In this document: one piece after another, positions 9,993-18,982 of the stretch
Numbering within the stretch: the first letter of the stretch is position 1
Layout: each line of letters opens with the position of its first letter
Origin: Paenibacillus aceris
Lineage (GTDB): Bacteria > Bacillota > Bacilli > Paenibacillales > NBRC-103111
Direction: 5' to 3'
Assembly: GCF_017874035.1 (NCBI RefSeq)
Contig: NZ_JAGGKV010000019.1
Span: forward strand, 62,001 to 126,000
Length of the DNA stretch: 64,000 nucleotides
The notes under the pieces: model-generated
What the model was told of the DNA's origin: nothing
Databases searched by the model: none
What the model saw: only the letters and a program-made list of their open reading frames with translations
Translations under genes and position numbers: made by a program

Positions 9993-11069
9993 TTAGTTGC
10001 TTGTATAAACATCCTTAAATTTGTCGAGCCAAGCCTGATTGTTTGCTTGTACGGCCTTAAGATCTTCTTGAATAACCTTGAATTCTGAAGTCTGTTTTAA
10101 TCCTGGCGGTGCGGGAACATCGTTTCTTGTTGCACGCATATTGAGTTTGTTCGCTGTTATGGTTTGCAAATCTTTGGATGTCAGGAAATCAACAAACTTT
10201 TTAGCGTTTTCCATATTTTTTGCACCCTTAATGATCTGTACGGTACCCGGGGATACGACAACCCCCTCTTTCATATAAACAATCTCTACCGGAGAGCCTT
10301 GTCTTACAGCAGCGGATGCCAACTCTTCATGCGTCAATCCAACAACATACTCCCCATCAGCAACACCCTTAGGCACTGCGGATGAACTTGCGAGAAGCTT
10401 ACCACCAAGATTCTTAGTCAGGCTTTTGATATATTCCCAACCCTTATTCTGATCCTCTGCTCCGATGGTAAAAAGCATATTTTCGATATGAGTCAAGCCC
10501 GTTGATGATTTGGCAGGATCAGAGAATGCTATTTTACCTTTCAGCTTCGGATTGAGTAGATCCGCATAGCCTTCAATTTTGATATCGCCAATCAGATTCT
10601 TGTTCACTAAAAGAACCATCGGAATCATGTTATTACGGGTAATCGATCCTTCAGTATTCCAAGCAATATTAATTGTAGCGTTTTCATTTTGCGACTTGTA
10701 AGGTTCGAATAATTGTTGTTTGGGAGCTACAACCGATGCAGTGCCCCCCCATTCGACATCACCCAACGGGTTCGCCTGCTCGGCTTCGATTCTCTTGAGG
10801 AGCTCACCTGTGCCTGCTGTAACAACTTCAACCTTGACGCCTGTTTTGGCCTCAAATTCCGGAATTACGACATTCATGACATCCTGGGCCGCTCCTGTAT
10901 AAACGACAAGCTTTTTAGATCCCTCGTTCTTTGTATTTTCTTGATCGGGTTTCTTAGTTTCTGTGCCAGCCTTGGCAGGTCCCCCAGTGCTGGAAGGTGT
11001 TGCGCTTGAGCAAGCGGCGCTTAATAATACCAAGCACCCTGTTAGCAATAAAACGAAAATCCTCTTCAT
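9993..11069 (-). CDS. ABC transporter substrate-binding lipoprotein (Fe(III)/phosphonate-type)
   Basis: 358 residues. Lipobox LSAAC at about residue 20, then a linker. The mature protein begins VVYTGAAQDVMNVVIPEFE and reads GDVEWGGTA, as in FbpA and 2-aminoethylphosphonate-binding relatives. It is the first gene of the transporter operon (binding protein, ATPase, permease, metallophosphoesterase). Its promoter carries the same box as the PHP gene upstream. The ligand is not settled by sequence; a phosphorus compound fits the neighbours best. Confidence 0.88.
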   Translation of the reverse strand: MKRIFVLLLTGCLVLLSAACSSATPSSTGGPAKAGTETKKPDQENTKNEGSKKLVVYTGAAQDVMNVVIPEFEAKTGVKVEVVTAGTGELLKRIEAEQANPLGDVEWGGTASVVAPKQQLFEPYKSQNENATINIAWNTEGSITRNNMIPMVLLVNKNLIGDIKIEGYADLLNPKLKGKIAFSDPAKSSTGLTHIENMLFTIGAEDQNKGWEYIKSLTKNLGGKLLASSSAVPKGVADGEYVVGLTHEELASAAVRQGSPVEIVYMKEGVVVSPGTVQIIKGAKNMENAKKFVDFLTSKDLQTITANKLNMRATRNDVPAPPGLKQTSEFKVIQEDLKAVQANNQAWLDKFKDVYTSN

Positions 11070-11102
11070 CCTTAGTCCCCCTCATTAGTATGTTACATCT
11101 CA

Positions 11103-11168
11103 ATGTTAGTAAAATGACGTAAGGTTAACAATGCTAGAAACTGTACAACTATACTAAAAAATGAACAC
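11103..11168 (-). promoter_or_regulatory. Promoter and conserved regulatory box of the transporter operon
   Basis: On the minus strand AGTGTTCA, nine bases, ATAGTTGTAC (11143-11168 overall) sits just upstream of TTGTTA (-35, 11126-11131) and TAACAT (-10, 11103-11108) with a 17-nt spacer. The same box with identical spacing lies before the PHP gene at 12129-12154. The weak -35 and the box position suit activation by the AraC-type response regulator at 12177. Confidence 0.7.
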
Positions 11169-11208
11169 TGTATAAGAATTTATCCTTGCAGAAAGCTACT
11201 CGAAAAAA

Positions 11209-11243
11209 ACAGCTTGCAAGACGTTAACACCCTCGCAAGCTGT
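11209..11243 (-). terminator. Rho-independent terminator after the PHP gene
   Basis: ACAGCTTGC (11209-11217) pairs perfectly with GCAAGCTGT (11235-11243). On the minus strand the stem is followed by TTTTTTT. It ends the PHP transcript before the transporter promoter. Confidence 0.8.
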
Positions 11244-11256
11244 CCCCAGCATCCAT

Positions 11257-12057
11257 TTAATTGACACGAATATTTCCAAAAAAATATAAAGGTGATTTAA
11301 CACGAGCCATTCCATGCCAATCGGTTCCGCCAGATACTTCCAAATTCAATCTCTCACAGCAGAGTTCATACCAACTGGATTCTTTTGGAGAGTGTTCAGG
11401 ATAATAAGCTTCAATGCCATCCACCCCCAAATCTTTCAGCTGTTTAAAAAACTGATATTCTTCATCCAGGCTCAGTTTCATCAGCTTTGGATGGGCCAGA
11501 AATGCTTTTCCGCCGCTTTTCTTTATTACATCGAAGCTTTTCTCAACCGGAGCAGAATAACACTGTCCTTCAAACCGGAAACAGTGTCTAACAAAATTCG
11601 AGTAGGCTCCCCAGTCGCTAAACAGTCCATCCTTCAGCATTGCATCGTATAAACTTGAAAGATAGAACCCTTTTCTATTCTTATTATGATTCAACACTTG
11701 TTCCCAAGAATAGTTGTAATTTTCAGCTACATATCCTTCAAATACATACTTCGTATAAGCTGTAGCTTCCGCAGTTAAAGAATTCAGCAATTCGAGCAAT
11801 TCCGCGCTTTTGGTATCTATACCATAACCAAGAATATGCACATACTTTTGTCCGATACGAGATGAAATCTCCACACCGGGTATTGCTTCAATATCAGTCC
11901 CTGCAGCCGCAGCCATGAAGGCCTCTACGCCCTCAATCGTATCGTGATCGGTTAATGCTATTGATTGTATTCCATGCTCTGCGGCTAGCTCGACTAATTG
12001 TTCCGGAGTGTCCGTACCGTCAGAATAGCAGGAATGCATATGATAATTGAATTTCAT
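11257..12057 (-). CDS. PHP-domain phosphoesterase
   Basis: 266 residues, the full length of stand-alone PHP proteins such as the YciV/RNase AM group. The metal-binding motifs are in order: HMHSCYSDG (residue 6 on), LTDHDT (near 39), HILGYG (near 73), LAHPKL and GGTDWHG near the C-terminus. A hydrolytic phosphoesterase role on nucleotide or other phosphomonoesters/diesters in the cytoplasm is likely; there is no signal peptide. It lies between the response regulator and the transporter operon, with its own promoter and a terminator. It shares the regulatory box with the transporter, so both probably belong to one phosphorus-related pathway. Confidence 0.85.
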   Translation of the reverse strand: MKFNYHMHSCYSDGTDTPEQLVELAAEHGIQSIALTDHDTIEGVEAFMAAAAGTDIEAIPGVEISSRIGQKYVHILGYGIDTKSAELLELLNSLTAEATAYTKYVFEGYVAENYNYSWEQVLNHNKNRKGFYLSSLYDAMLKDGLFSDWGAYSNFVRHCFRFEGQCYSAPVEKSFDVIKKSGGKAFLAHPKLMKLSLDEEYQFFKQLKDLGVDGIEAYYPEHSPKESSWYELCCERLNLEVSGGTDWHGMARVKSPLYFFGNIRVN

Positions 12058-12089
12058 GTTTCTCCCCCATTAAAAACTTTTAATTACTG

Positions 12090-12154
12090 ATTATAGTGAA
12101 ATAAACCCTGTTAACAATCCCATAAAGAGTACAACTATCCGTAAAAGTGAACAC
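12090..12154 (-). promoter_or_regulatory. Promoter and conserved regulatory box of the PHP gene
   Basis: AGTGTTCA, nine bases, ATAGTTGTAC on the minus strand (12129-12154) precedes TTGTTA (12112-12117) and TATAAT (12090-12095) with a 16-nt spacer. The box is about 72 nt from the start codon, as at the binding-protein gene. It is a likely binding site for the adjacent response regulator. Confidence 0.7.
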
Positions 12155-12176
12155 TATACAATAGGTGCACACTGCA

Positions 12177-13010
12177 CTATTTCATATCCTCAATGACTTC
12201 CTTTGACTGATTTATAACAACTGCACAATTGCCAGACTTCATAAAATCTGTGGGGGAGGTGCCCGTATATTTTTTGAACACGTTACAAAAATTCTTGTAT
12301 TCGCTAAAGCCCGTCAAATCGGATATTTCATATATTCGGCATTTACCCGTTTCAAGCAGCTCTACAGCCTTTTGAATCCTGTATTTGTAAAGGATATCCA
12401 AAAAAGTTTGGGAGGTAGCTTCCTTGAATTTACGGCTTAAATAACTAGGACTAACACCCAGTTCATCAGCGATACCTTCAATGCTTAACTTTTGATGGTA
12501 ATCGTTCTTGATTCGCTTGATTGTCTCACTGACATAATAATTAAGCTTATTTTCGGCAAAAAGATAAACATCCAACGCGATTAGATTGAATTCATCGATA
12601 TTTTTCGTTTTTTTGATGATGTCATCGAAAACCTTATCCTGCCTGATCTCTCTCTTTATATTCTCGATTACTCCAGCAAGCTTTACTTCATCTACAGGCT
12701 TCAACAAGTACTCAAAAACCTTGAGTGAAATAGCCCGCTTGGCATATTCAAATTCGGAGTAGCTGGTCAGGATGATACTATGGAGTGGAAATATTCTCAA
12801 AGCTTGTTCAACCATCTCTATCCCGTTCATGACAGGCATCCTGATATCCGTAATAACCAGATCCGGTCGAAGCTGCTGGATCAGTTGGAGTCCTTCCTGT
12901 CCGTCACCGGCATCTCCCACAACGGTACATCCCATAGACAACCAGTCAACGGTATGAACAAGTCCTCTTCTGATTATCTCTTCATCCTCAACGACTAACA
13001 CCTTCAACAT
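12177..13010 (-). CDS. YesN-type response regulator with AraC HTH
   Basis: 277 residues from the ATG at 13010, which has GGTGAAGG upstream and starts directly with the receiver domain LKVLVVEDEE. A longer frame to 13172 only adds sequence antisense-like to the kinase end and is not used. Receiver 1-120 has the acidic pair E8/D9, phosphoacceptor D55 in VITDIRMP and K near 104 (LLKPVDE). The C-terminal AraC-type double HTH spans about 170-265. It overlaps the kinase gene by 23 nt. It is the probable activator of the PHP and transporter promoters. Confidence 0.9.
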   Translation of the reverse strand: MLKVLVVEDEEIIRRGLVHTVDWLSMGCTVVGDAGDGQEGLQLIQQLRPDLVITDIRMPVMNGIEMVEQALRIFPLHSIILTSYSEFEYAKRAISLKVFEYLLKPVDEVKLAGVIENIKREIRQDKVFDDIIKKTKNIDEFNLIALDVYLFAENKLNYYVSETIKRIKNDYHQKLSIEGIADELGVSPSYLSRKFKEATSQTFLDILYKYRIQKAVELLETGKCRIYEISDLTGFSEYKNFCNVFKKYTGTSPTDFMKSGNCAVVINQSKEVIEDMK

Positions 13011-14712
13011 GTTCGCCTTCACCCCTGTTGATCGGCAATGTGATTTTGACGACAGTTCCACCATGCTGCCGACTAGATATGTCAATTCCGTACTTTTCAC
13101 CGTACATGAGCTGTACTCTTCTGTGGACATTAAACAATCCGACATGTGAAGTATTGTTTTTATTTCGTTCAAGAATGTCCCTCATTTTTTCCAGAACTTC
13201 TGGTTCCATTCCCTCGCCATCATCAGTAATGATGACTACCAGGTTTTCCTTATCTATAGCCGCCTCTATCTGTATAGACAAGGTCTGACGATTTGCAAAT
13301 CCATACTTGATTGCATTCTCTATGATCGGCTGAACGATAAGTTTGGGAACAATGCATGCCAAGGTTTCTTCATCAATATCAAAATTAAAATTGAATTTCT
13401 CACCGAAACGATATTTTTGAATAAATAGATAGTTCTTTGTATATTCAACATCTTCTCCCAGACTAACCTCTGTAATGGTATTGTTGATGCTATATCTTAA
13501 CAATTCGGATAGACCTACAATAATCTTATTCACGGAAGGCGGGTCCATTTTTACCATATATCGAATCATTTCCAGCGTGTTAAATAGAAAGTGTGGATTG
13601 AATTGGGATTCCAGTTGTTTAATTTCGGATAAAACGTTTTGCCGTGCTTTTTCCTTGTTCACTTCAATCAAGTTTTTTATATCCGTCAGCATCTGATTAT
13701 ACGCTTCAGCAAAAACCTGGAACTCATCATTCGAATTGACATTGAGCCTGGTATCCAGGTTGCCGGTTTGAACATTCTCGATTGCTCTTACAATATCGTC
13801 AATGACCCGGGTTTTTCTATCTGCTATTTTTCTTGCAGATAAATAAGTCGTCCAGGTCAGCACAGCAAAAAGCAAAATCAACAATACTCCCGCCAAAATA
13901 AGCAGCGAACTGAAATAACCGATGGAGGTGAGAGTATAAATAATAATCTCCCCGTCGAAATTTTCCGTTCTCGTCACATAATGACTATCTTCTTTCGACT
14001 TGATAACCCCCGACTTGTCCCTGAAAATCATGTCAAGCTTCCCTAATTGATCGACCAGCAATTCATTAGCACTCGCAATCACATATCCGTATTGATCGGT
14101 TATAACCACGTTGGTCGAGAAATTTTTGCTGATAAGCTTGACTAAGTCTTTTTCATTAAAGTCAAAAGTGATGAAGCCGGCAACATAGCCATCCTTTTTT
14201 ACAATAGCTTTACCTACCACCAAGGTTTGAACACCAGTCATTGTAGTCGGTCTGGCCAGAATGACTTTATCAGGCATTTCCAGCATTCTGCTTACAAATC
14301 CCCACTTAAGCTCACTTCCACCCTGGGCATATTCAGGGATATGATTCGAGCTTAGTACTAATGGCTGCAATTTATTATCGAACATATAGAAATTTGCTTT
14401 TACATCCATTTTATTCACAAGATCATAAAACACTTCATATATTTCGCTCGTCGCTTGCTTCAACTCCAGATAGGACTGTACTCTTTCATCCGTTGACAAT
14501 CGTGCTGCCTGTTTTTGATAATACCCTATGATAAAATCCAACGTTTCTGCGACCTGAGAATTGGTCGTATAGTTCCGGGAAACAATAGTCCTGTAAAGGC
14601 TGGAAAAGGACAAGACATAACTGGCTAATGTAATAATGATGACAGGAATGAGCGCATGACTAATAAAAGTTTTCCTGATATCATCCCTATAGCGCCTGTA
14701 ATTTGTTATCAT
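12988..14712 (-). CDS. YesM-type sensor histidine kinase
   Basis: 574 residues. Membrane span about 17-38, an extracellular Cache-like sensor domain to about 270, second span about 275-297, HAMP about 298-350, then the His_kinase domain with HFLFNTLEMIR (His near 375). The ATPase domain has PIIENAIKYGF, DDGEGM and a GLFNVHRR box. It pairs with the overlapping response regulator. It should sense an extracellular ligand, plausibly the compound imported by the downstream transporter. Confidence 0.9.
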   Translation of the reverse strand: MITNYRRYRDDIRKTFISHALIPVIIITLASYVLSFSSLYRTIVSRNYTTNSQVAETLDFIIGYYQKQAARLSTDERVQSYLELKQATSEIYEVFYDLVNKMDVKANFYMFDNKLQPLVLSSNHIPEYAQGGSELKWGFVSRMLEMPDKVILARPTTMTGVQTLVVGKAIVKKDGYVAGFITFDFNEKDLVKLISKNFSTNVVITDQYGYVIASANELLVDQLGKLDMIFRDKSGVIKSKEDSHYVTRTENFDGEIIIYTLTSIGYFSSLLILAGVLLILLFAVLTWTTYLSARKIADRKTRVIDDIVRAIENVQTGNLDTRLNVNSNDEFQVFAEAYNQMLTDIKNLIEVNKEKARQNVLSEIKQLESQFNPHFLFNTLEMIRYMVKMDPPSVNKIIVGLSELLRYSINNTITEVSLGEDVEYTKNYLFIQKYRFGEKFNFNFDIDEETLACIVPKLIVQPIIENAIKYGFANRQTLSIQIEAAIDKENLVVIITDDGEGMEPEVLEKMRDILERNKNNTSHVGLFNVHRRVQLMYGEKYGIDISSRQHGGTVVKITLPINRGEGEHVEGVSR

Positions 14713-14729
14713 ATATTCCCCTTAAGAAA

Positions 14730-14762
14730 AGAGGAAGAGGACTTATTCGTCCGCTCGCCTCT
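14730..14762 (-). terminator. Probable terminator after the sugar operon
   Basis: AGAGG (14730-14734) pairs with CCTCT (14758-14762) and an inner GGAC pairs with GTCC. On the minus strand the stem is followed by TTTTCTT. It lies downstream of the histidine phosphatase gene and upstream of the sensor kinase. The stem is interrupted, so this is moderate evidence. Confidence 0.45.
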
Positions 14763-14841
14763 CCAATTACATTTCCTTATATTTCCAATCTAAATCACAA
14801 ATCCCGGGATAATACATTGCTTTACAGATATCCTACAAGCT

Positions 14842-15537
14842 TCAAACATCATTGGCCAAAAGTCCGGCCGTCGATATCTTCAACCCCGCCTCATGCAGAT
14901 GGGCGATGCTGCCCAGTCCGGTGCAGCGTGGGACTGCCCAGTCCTGACTCCTCTCCTCGAACAAAATCGTGGTAACTGAGCTTGGTGGGAGCCAAAATCC
15001 GCTCCAAACTAGCGGTAAAGGAAGCTCCAGCAAATGGGCCAGCCAGGTCACCCCAAAACCATGATGGCAAAATACCGCGATCGTTTCACGATTAGACGAC
15101 GCCATGCGGTACCTGCCCTCTTCTCTTTCATACCCATGACGCCGAAGAAATTCGTCGGAATCCGCTTTGAGCTTTTCGTAATCCTTTGCGTAATCGTGAT
15201 AAGGGGCACGCTCCGGCCATATTTCATGGCCGGGATATGGCTGGATCGACCGAACGGTTTCACCAGGAATATTCCAGGCCGCGACGTTACTGCCCGCGAC
15301 ATTCACAGGATTCAAGTCTAATTCGCGGGTCCACGGTTCAATGGTCGATTCCATTCCGAGCAATTCGGCGGTATATTGCATGGTATGGAGCGCGCGATTG
15401 ACCGGAGAGGAGTAAATCCGGTCAATCCCTTCTTTTTTCAGCCTTTGAGCGAGCGCCTGCGCTTCCAAATGTCCCGCTGCTGTAATGGTATCATTGGGAT
15501 AATCGGGATCGGCGTGACGGATAATTAAGATTCGCAT
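14842..15537 (-). CDS. Histidine phosphatase (phosphoglycerate-mutase-like)
   Basis: 231 residues. The catalytic RHAD motif is at residues 7-10 (family RHG/RHx), with an RxxxTMQYTAE segment near 50 and the second catalytic histidine in FCHHGFG near 155. It is a cytoplasmic phosphatase for a small phosphorylated metabolite. It overlaps the sugar isomerase gene by 13 nt and ends a sugar uptake operon, so a sugar phosphate is a natural guess, but specificity is unknown. Confidence 0.85.
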   Translation of the reverse strand: MRILIIRHADPDYPNDTITAAGHLEAQALAQRLKKEGIDRIYSSPVNRALHTMQYTAELLGMESTIEPWTRELDLNPVNVAGSNVAAWNIPGETVRSIQPYPGHEIWPERAPYHDYAKDYEKLKADSDEFLRRHGYEREEGRYRMASSNRETIAVFCHHGFGVTWLAHLLELPLPLVWSGFWLPPSSVTTILFEERSQDWAVPRCTGLGSIAHLHEAGLKISTAGLLANDV

Positions 15538-16424
15538 TTGATTCTCCTCCGTTCCTCTTTTTCTTTTCCGAGCGAGATGACGTAATTGCCCAGCTCGTAC
15601 GCGAATTTTAGACCGGCATCCCGTATCGCGTCAGGAAGTTTGTTCACACCATTATGTGCTTCATAGGTAAAATCGCCGCTATACTGGATTTCTTTTAGCG
15701 TTCCCACCAGCCTGGTCCAATCGATTGTGCCTTGATAAGGAAGAAGATGCTGGTCTTTAACGCCATCGTTGTCATGGATGTGAGTCGCTTTCAACCGGCT
15801 GCCGAGCAACCTGAATGCAGATGCATGATCGATCTTGTGCACATGGGCATGACCTGTATCCCAGCAGGCGCCAATCAAACGATGATCGAGAATATCGATC
15901 AGTTGGACGAGCTCCTCAGCAACCGTAAAAAATCGGTTGCAGCCTTGAACATAGCACGTGTTTTCAAGCGCGATACCTACTCCAGTCTCTTCAAGCACCG
16001 GAATTAAACGGCTGTAGAAATTCACATTGAAGTCCAATACTTCCTGGAATGCTTCTTCCCCGTCTTTAGCGATATCGGATGGGTGAAAGACGACCCAGGG
16101 AATGCCTAGAATTGCAGCTGTTCGCAGGGATCTCTCCGCGAGGCCGACAAATGAATCAAGCGTCAGCCCTGGAACGAGGTTCGCAAATGCTCCTCCGTGA
16201 ACAGGCCCGTGCATCTGGGTGAACCGAACTCCGCATTGATCCGCAAGTGTGCGTATTTCCTTCGCCCATGTTTCTTCCTCGCTCCAACTGACCTGCAGCA
16301 TCTGGCTCTGCAGATCCCAATAATTCATGTCCAACACTTCAAAACCGGCCGCAGCACATCTTCGAATGGCGTCATTTCTAGTTACAGAATTGTTAAATAC
16401 GTTTAATGATGTAGATAATTTCAT
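15525..16424 (-). CDS. Sugar phosphate isomerase/epimerase (AP endonuclease 2-type TIM barrel)
   Basis: 299 residues, a full-length xylose-isomerase-like TIM barrel. Metal-ligand and active-site segments are visible: ALENT (Glu near 150), GACWDTGHAH (near 187), KATHIHDNDG (near 215) and the late Glu in FTYEAHNG (near 255). It lies 29 nt after the binding-protein gene in the same operon and likely isomerises, epimerises or dehydrates the imported sugar or inositol derivative. Confidence 0.85.
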   Translation of the reverse strand: MKLSTSLNVFNNSVTRNDAIRRCAAAGFEVLDMNYWDLQSQMLQVSWSEEETWAKEIRTLADQCGVRFTQMHGPVHGGAFANLVPGLTLDSFVGLAERSLRTAAILGIPWVVFHPSDIAKDGEEAFQEVLDFNVNFYSRLIPVLEETGVGIALENTCYVQGCNRFFTVAEELVQLIDILDHRLIGACWDTGHAHVHKIDHASAFRLLGSRLKATHIHDNDGVKDQHLLPYQGTIDWTRLVGTLKEIQYSGDFTYEAHNGVNKLPDAIRDAGLKFAYELGNYVISLGKEKEERRRIKCES

Positions 16425-16453
16425 CGTATTCGCTCCACTTCCGAATTCCGTTC

Positions 16454-18049
16454 TTATTTTTTATATCGATCATAAGCAGCTTTATAAATTTTCATATATT
16501 CGTCCAGACCCATTTTTTGCAATTTCGCGGTATAGTTATCCCATTCCGTGAACGGAACGTTTCCTGTGATAAATTTGGCTTGCATCTCCGTTACATAGGT
16601 GTTAATATCCGTTTGCAATGCCGACAATTTGTCCGCTTCCTCAGGCGTGTACGTGAACGGCGGCCAAACCTCTTTAACGAACTGTGCATTTACTTTCTTA
16701 ACAGCTTCGACGGAAGCCGGCATTCCTTCAGAACCTTTAAAAAATTGCTGTTTCAGAATTCCGGGATAACCGCCGCCAGGCCAGGTCAGGTATTGCCCGA
16801 CTGCTTGATCTTGCGTCAAACCTTTCGGATTGTTTTTGATGTCATCCACGTACTCATATTGGCCATCGGCCGTTTTTTTGTAGGTCACATTTTCGAAGCC
16901 CATAAAAAACATTTTTGCGCCTTCATCGCTGTACAGATAATCGACCCATCTCATCGTGGCCTCTGGATTTTTATTGTTTTTGGTGATGGCAAAATTCCCT
17001 AGCGATCCTACCAATGATCCCACATTCGCGTATAGTTGATCCCCGTGTGGCCCTTTTAACGTCAATCCGCCGACATATCCTTTTTGCCTAAACGTTGCTT
17101 CGGGATTATAACCCGGGGTAACCGCATACTTCCCTTGTGTTCCGTTTGCAATCATCTGGTCCGTATTGGCTGAGAACGTTTCCTTGTCAAGGAGTCCCTC
17201 GCTGTAAAGCTTATTAATATACTGCAGCATCTCCTTATATTCTGTAGAGACTGGAATAAATCGCAATGCTCCCGATTTCGGATCTGTGTCTACGTTCGGA
17301 TGAGAAGCTCCATTGTTGCCAAGTCCCCATGAACCCTTGATCAGTGGAATTAATGAATCTATTTTACTGCCGCCAAGCGGAATGAGATTAGGCTCCTTCT
17401 CTTTCACTTGCTTGAGGAAGCTATACAGCTCATCCGTCGTTTTGGGTTCCAACACGCCAAGCTTGTCGAGCAGCGATTTCTGGTACCACATAAAGCTTCC
17501 CGAACGCATGGCTTCGAACGATGGATCGGTTAATGTCGGAAGTCCGTAAATATTCCCATCCGGCAATGTGATTGCTTTCTTGATGTCAGGGTTTTGCTCC
17601 AGAATACGTTTTAAATTAGGCGCATACTTGTCGATCAGGTCGTTGAGTTTGACGAATACGCCCTGCTGACCGTATTTCAGCAATTCCGTGCTTGAAAACC
17701 GGCTTCCATAGAACGCGTCCGGATAGTCCCCGCTTGCCAAAACAATGTTTCTTTTCTCTATTAATTGCTCACGGTTCACATCGTTCCAAACTACGTTGAC
17801 ATTCGATAACTTTTTATATTCATTCCAAAGCATGATGTCGTTCAAATTTTGAGAAGCGAATCGCTTCCCTGAAAAAACTTTGATTGTGACCGGTTCTTTA
17901 ACGATAGGCATTCCAGACTGTGTCACATTTGATGAAGTTGCTGTCGGCTTTTCCGCTTCAGGCTTATTGCCTGTGTCGCCGCATCCGGCCAGAAGCGATG
18001 AAATCATGATCGTTCCCATTGATACGGCCATCCACTTTTTCATTTTCAT
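16454..18049 (-). CDS. Sugar-binding lipoprotein (LplA-type)
   Basis: 531 residues, the long LplA/YtcQ class that pairs with LplB and LplC permeases. The lipobox LLAGC places the lipidated Cys near residue 23. A Ser/Thr linker and a two-lobe binding fold follow (for example VIKVFSGKR-like start, EWDNYTAKLQKMGLDEY end). It is the third gene of the operon LplB, LplC, LplA, isomerase, phosphatase. The class often binds oligosaccharides from plant polysaccharides; the ligand here is unknown. Confidence 0.9.
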   Translation of the reverse strand: MKMKKWMAVSMGTIMISSLLAGCGDTGNKPEAEKPTATSSNVTQSGMPIVKEPVTIKVFSGKRFASQNLNDIMLWNEYKKLSNVNVVWNDVNREQLIEKRNIVLASGDYPDAFYGSRFSSTELLKYGQQGVFVKLNDLIDKYAPNLKRILEQNPDIKKAITLPDGNIYGLPTLTDPSFEAMRSGSFMWYQKSLLDKLGVLEPKTTDELYSFLKQVKEKEPNLIPLGGSKIDSLIPLIKGSWGLGNNGASHPNVDTDPKSGALRFIPVSTEYKEMLQYINKLYSEGLLDKETFSANTDQMIANGTQGKYAVTPGYNPEATFRQKGYVGGLTLKGPHGDQLYANVGSLVGSLGNFAITKNNKNPEATMRWVDYLYSDEGAKMFFMGFENVTYKKTADGQYEYVDDIKNNPKGLTQDQAVGQYLTWPGGGYPGILKQQFFKGSEGMPASVEAVKKVNAQFVKEVWPPFTYTPEEADKLSALQTDINTYVTEMQAKFITGNVPFTEWDNYTAKLQKMGLDEYMKIYKAAYDRYKK

Positions 18050-18079
18050 CGTAAATCCTCCTCGTATGATTAGGTCTTT

Positions 18080-18982
18080 TTATCCCTTTATGGCTCCAAT
18101 CATGACACCTTTGGTAAAGTATTTCTGCAAAAACGGATAAAGCATGAGAACCGGGAGATTGGCAACAATAACGACAGCATATTTGATTGTTTGAGCGTAC
18201 AAAATCTGCTGGGTCATCGCTTCCGAGCTGCCCGCCATTTGGTCCATCTGATTCTGGATTAATATTTCCCTCAAAACCAATTGAAGCGGGAACAGCTTTT
18301 GATCGGTCAAATAGATGAGCGCGTTGAAATACGAATTCCAATGTGCAACGCTGTAAAACAATGTCATCACGGCAAGGATCGGCATAGACAGCGGTAAAAT
18401 AATTCTCCATAACATTTGAAAATCGGAAATTCCATCGATTGCCGCGGCTTCCTGTATTTCATTAGGAATACTGTGCTGAAAAAAAGTGCGCACAATGATG
18501 ATATTCCAGATGGATACCGCGTTCGGTATGATCAGTGCCCACATCGTGTTTAACATGCCAAGCTTTTTTACCAGCAAATAACTTGGTATAAGCCCGCCGC
18601 TGAAGAACATGGTAAAAACGAACAGGGCCATGACGATATTTCTTCCGGCCAAATCTTTTCGCGATAAAGGAAATGCCGCTAAAATCGTCATGAAGAGATT
18701 GATCGAGGTACCTAGAACGGTGTATAAAATGGTGTTCAGGTACCCACTTAATATTTCCTTGTTCTGAAAAACTTTTTCATAGCCAAGGAACGTAATGCCT
18801 TTCGGCCAAAGCCACATTTTCCCGCTGTTTACTAGCTGCGGATCGCTGACCGATGCGCTGATTACGAACAGTAGCGGGTATATGATGATAAGAAGAATGA
18901 CGGCTAAAACGGTATAGTTCAGCCAGTCGAACATGCGGTCACCCTTCGTCTGCCGCGTAAGTGCACTCGCGCCTTTTACCAT
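18080..18982 (-). CDS. Carbohydrate ABC permease (LplC/CarB type)
   Basis: 300 residues with six predicted membrane spans and the coupling loop EAAAIDGISDFQMLWRIILP near residues 190-210. The C-terminus KYFTKGVMIGAIKG is typical of the MalG/LplC class. It overlaps the LplB gene by 7 nt. No ATPase is encoded in this operon, which is usual because these systems share MsmX-like ATPases encoded elsewhere. Confidence 0.92.
   Translation of the reverse strand: MVKGASALTRQTKGDRMFDWLNYTVLAVILLIIIYPLLFVISASVSDPQLVNSGKMWLWPKGITFLGYEKVFQNKEILSGYLNTILYTVLGTSINLFMTILAAFPLSRKDLAGRNIVMALFVFTMFFSGGLIPSYLLVKKLGMLNTMWALIIPNAVSIWNIIIVRTFFQHSIPNEIQEAAAIDGISDFQMLWRIILPLSMPILAVMTLFYSVAHWNSYFNALIYLTDQKLFPLQLVLREILIQNQMDQMAGSSEAMTQQILYAQTIKYAVVIVANLPVLMLYPFLQKYFTKGVMIGAIKG

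Noticed and set aside
13011..13172. N-terminal extension of the response regulator
   Set aside because: The extra 54 codons overlap the kinase gene in another frame, while the ATG at 13010 has a ribosome binding site and starts the receiver domain properly.
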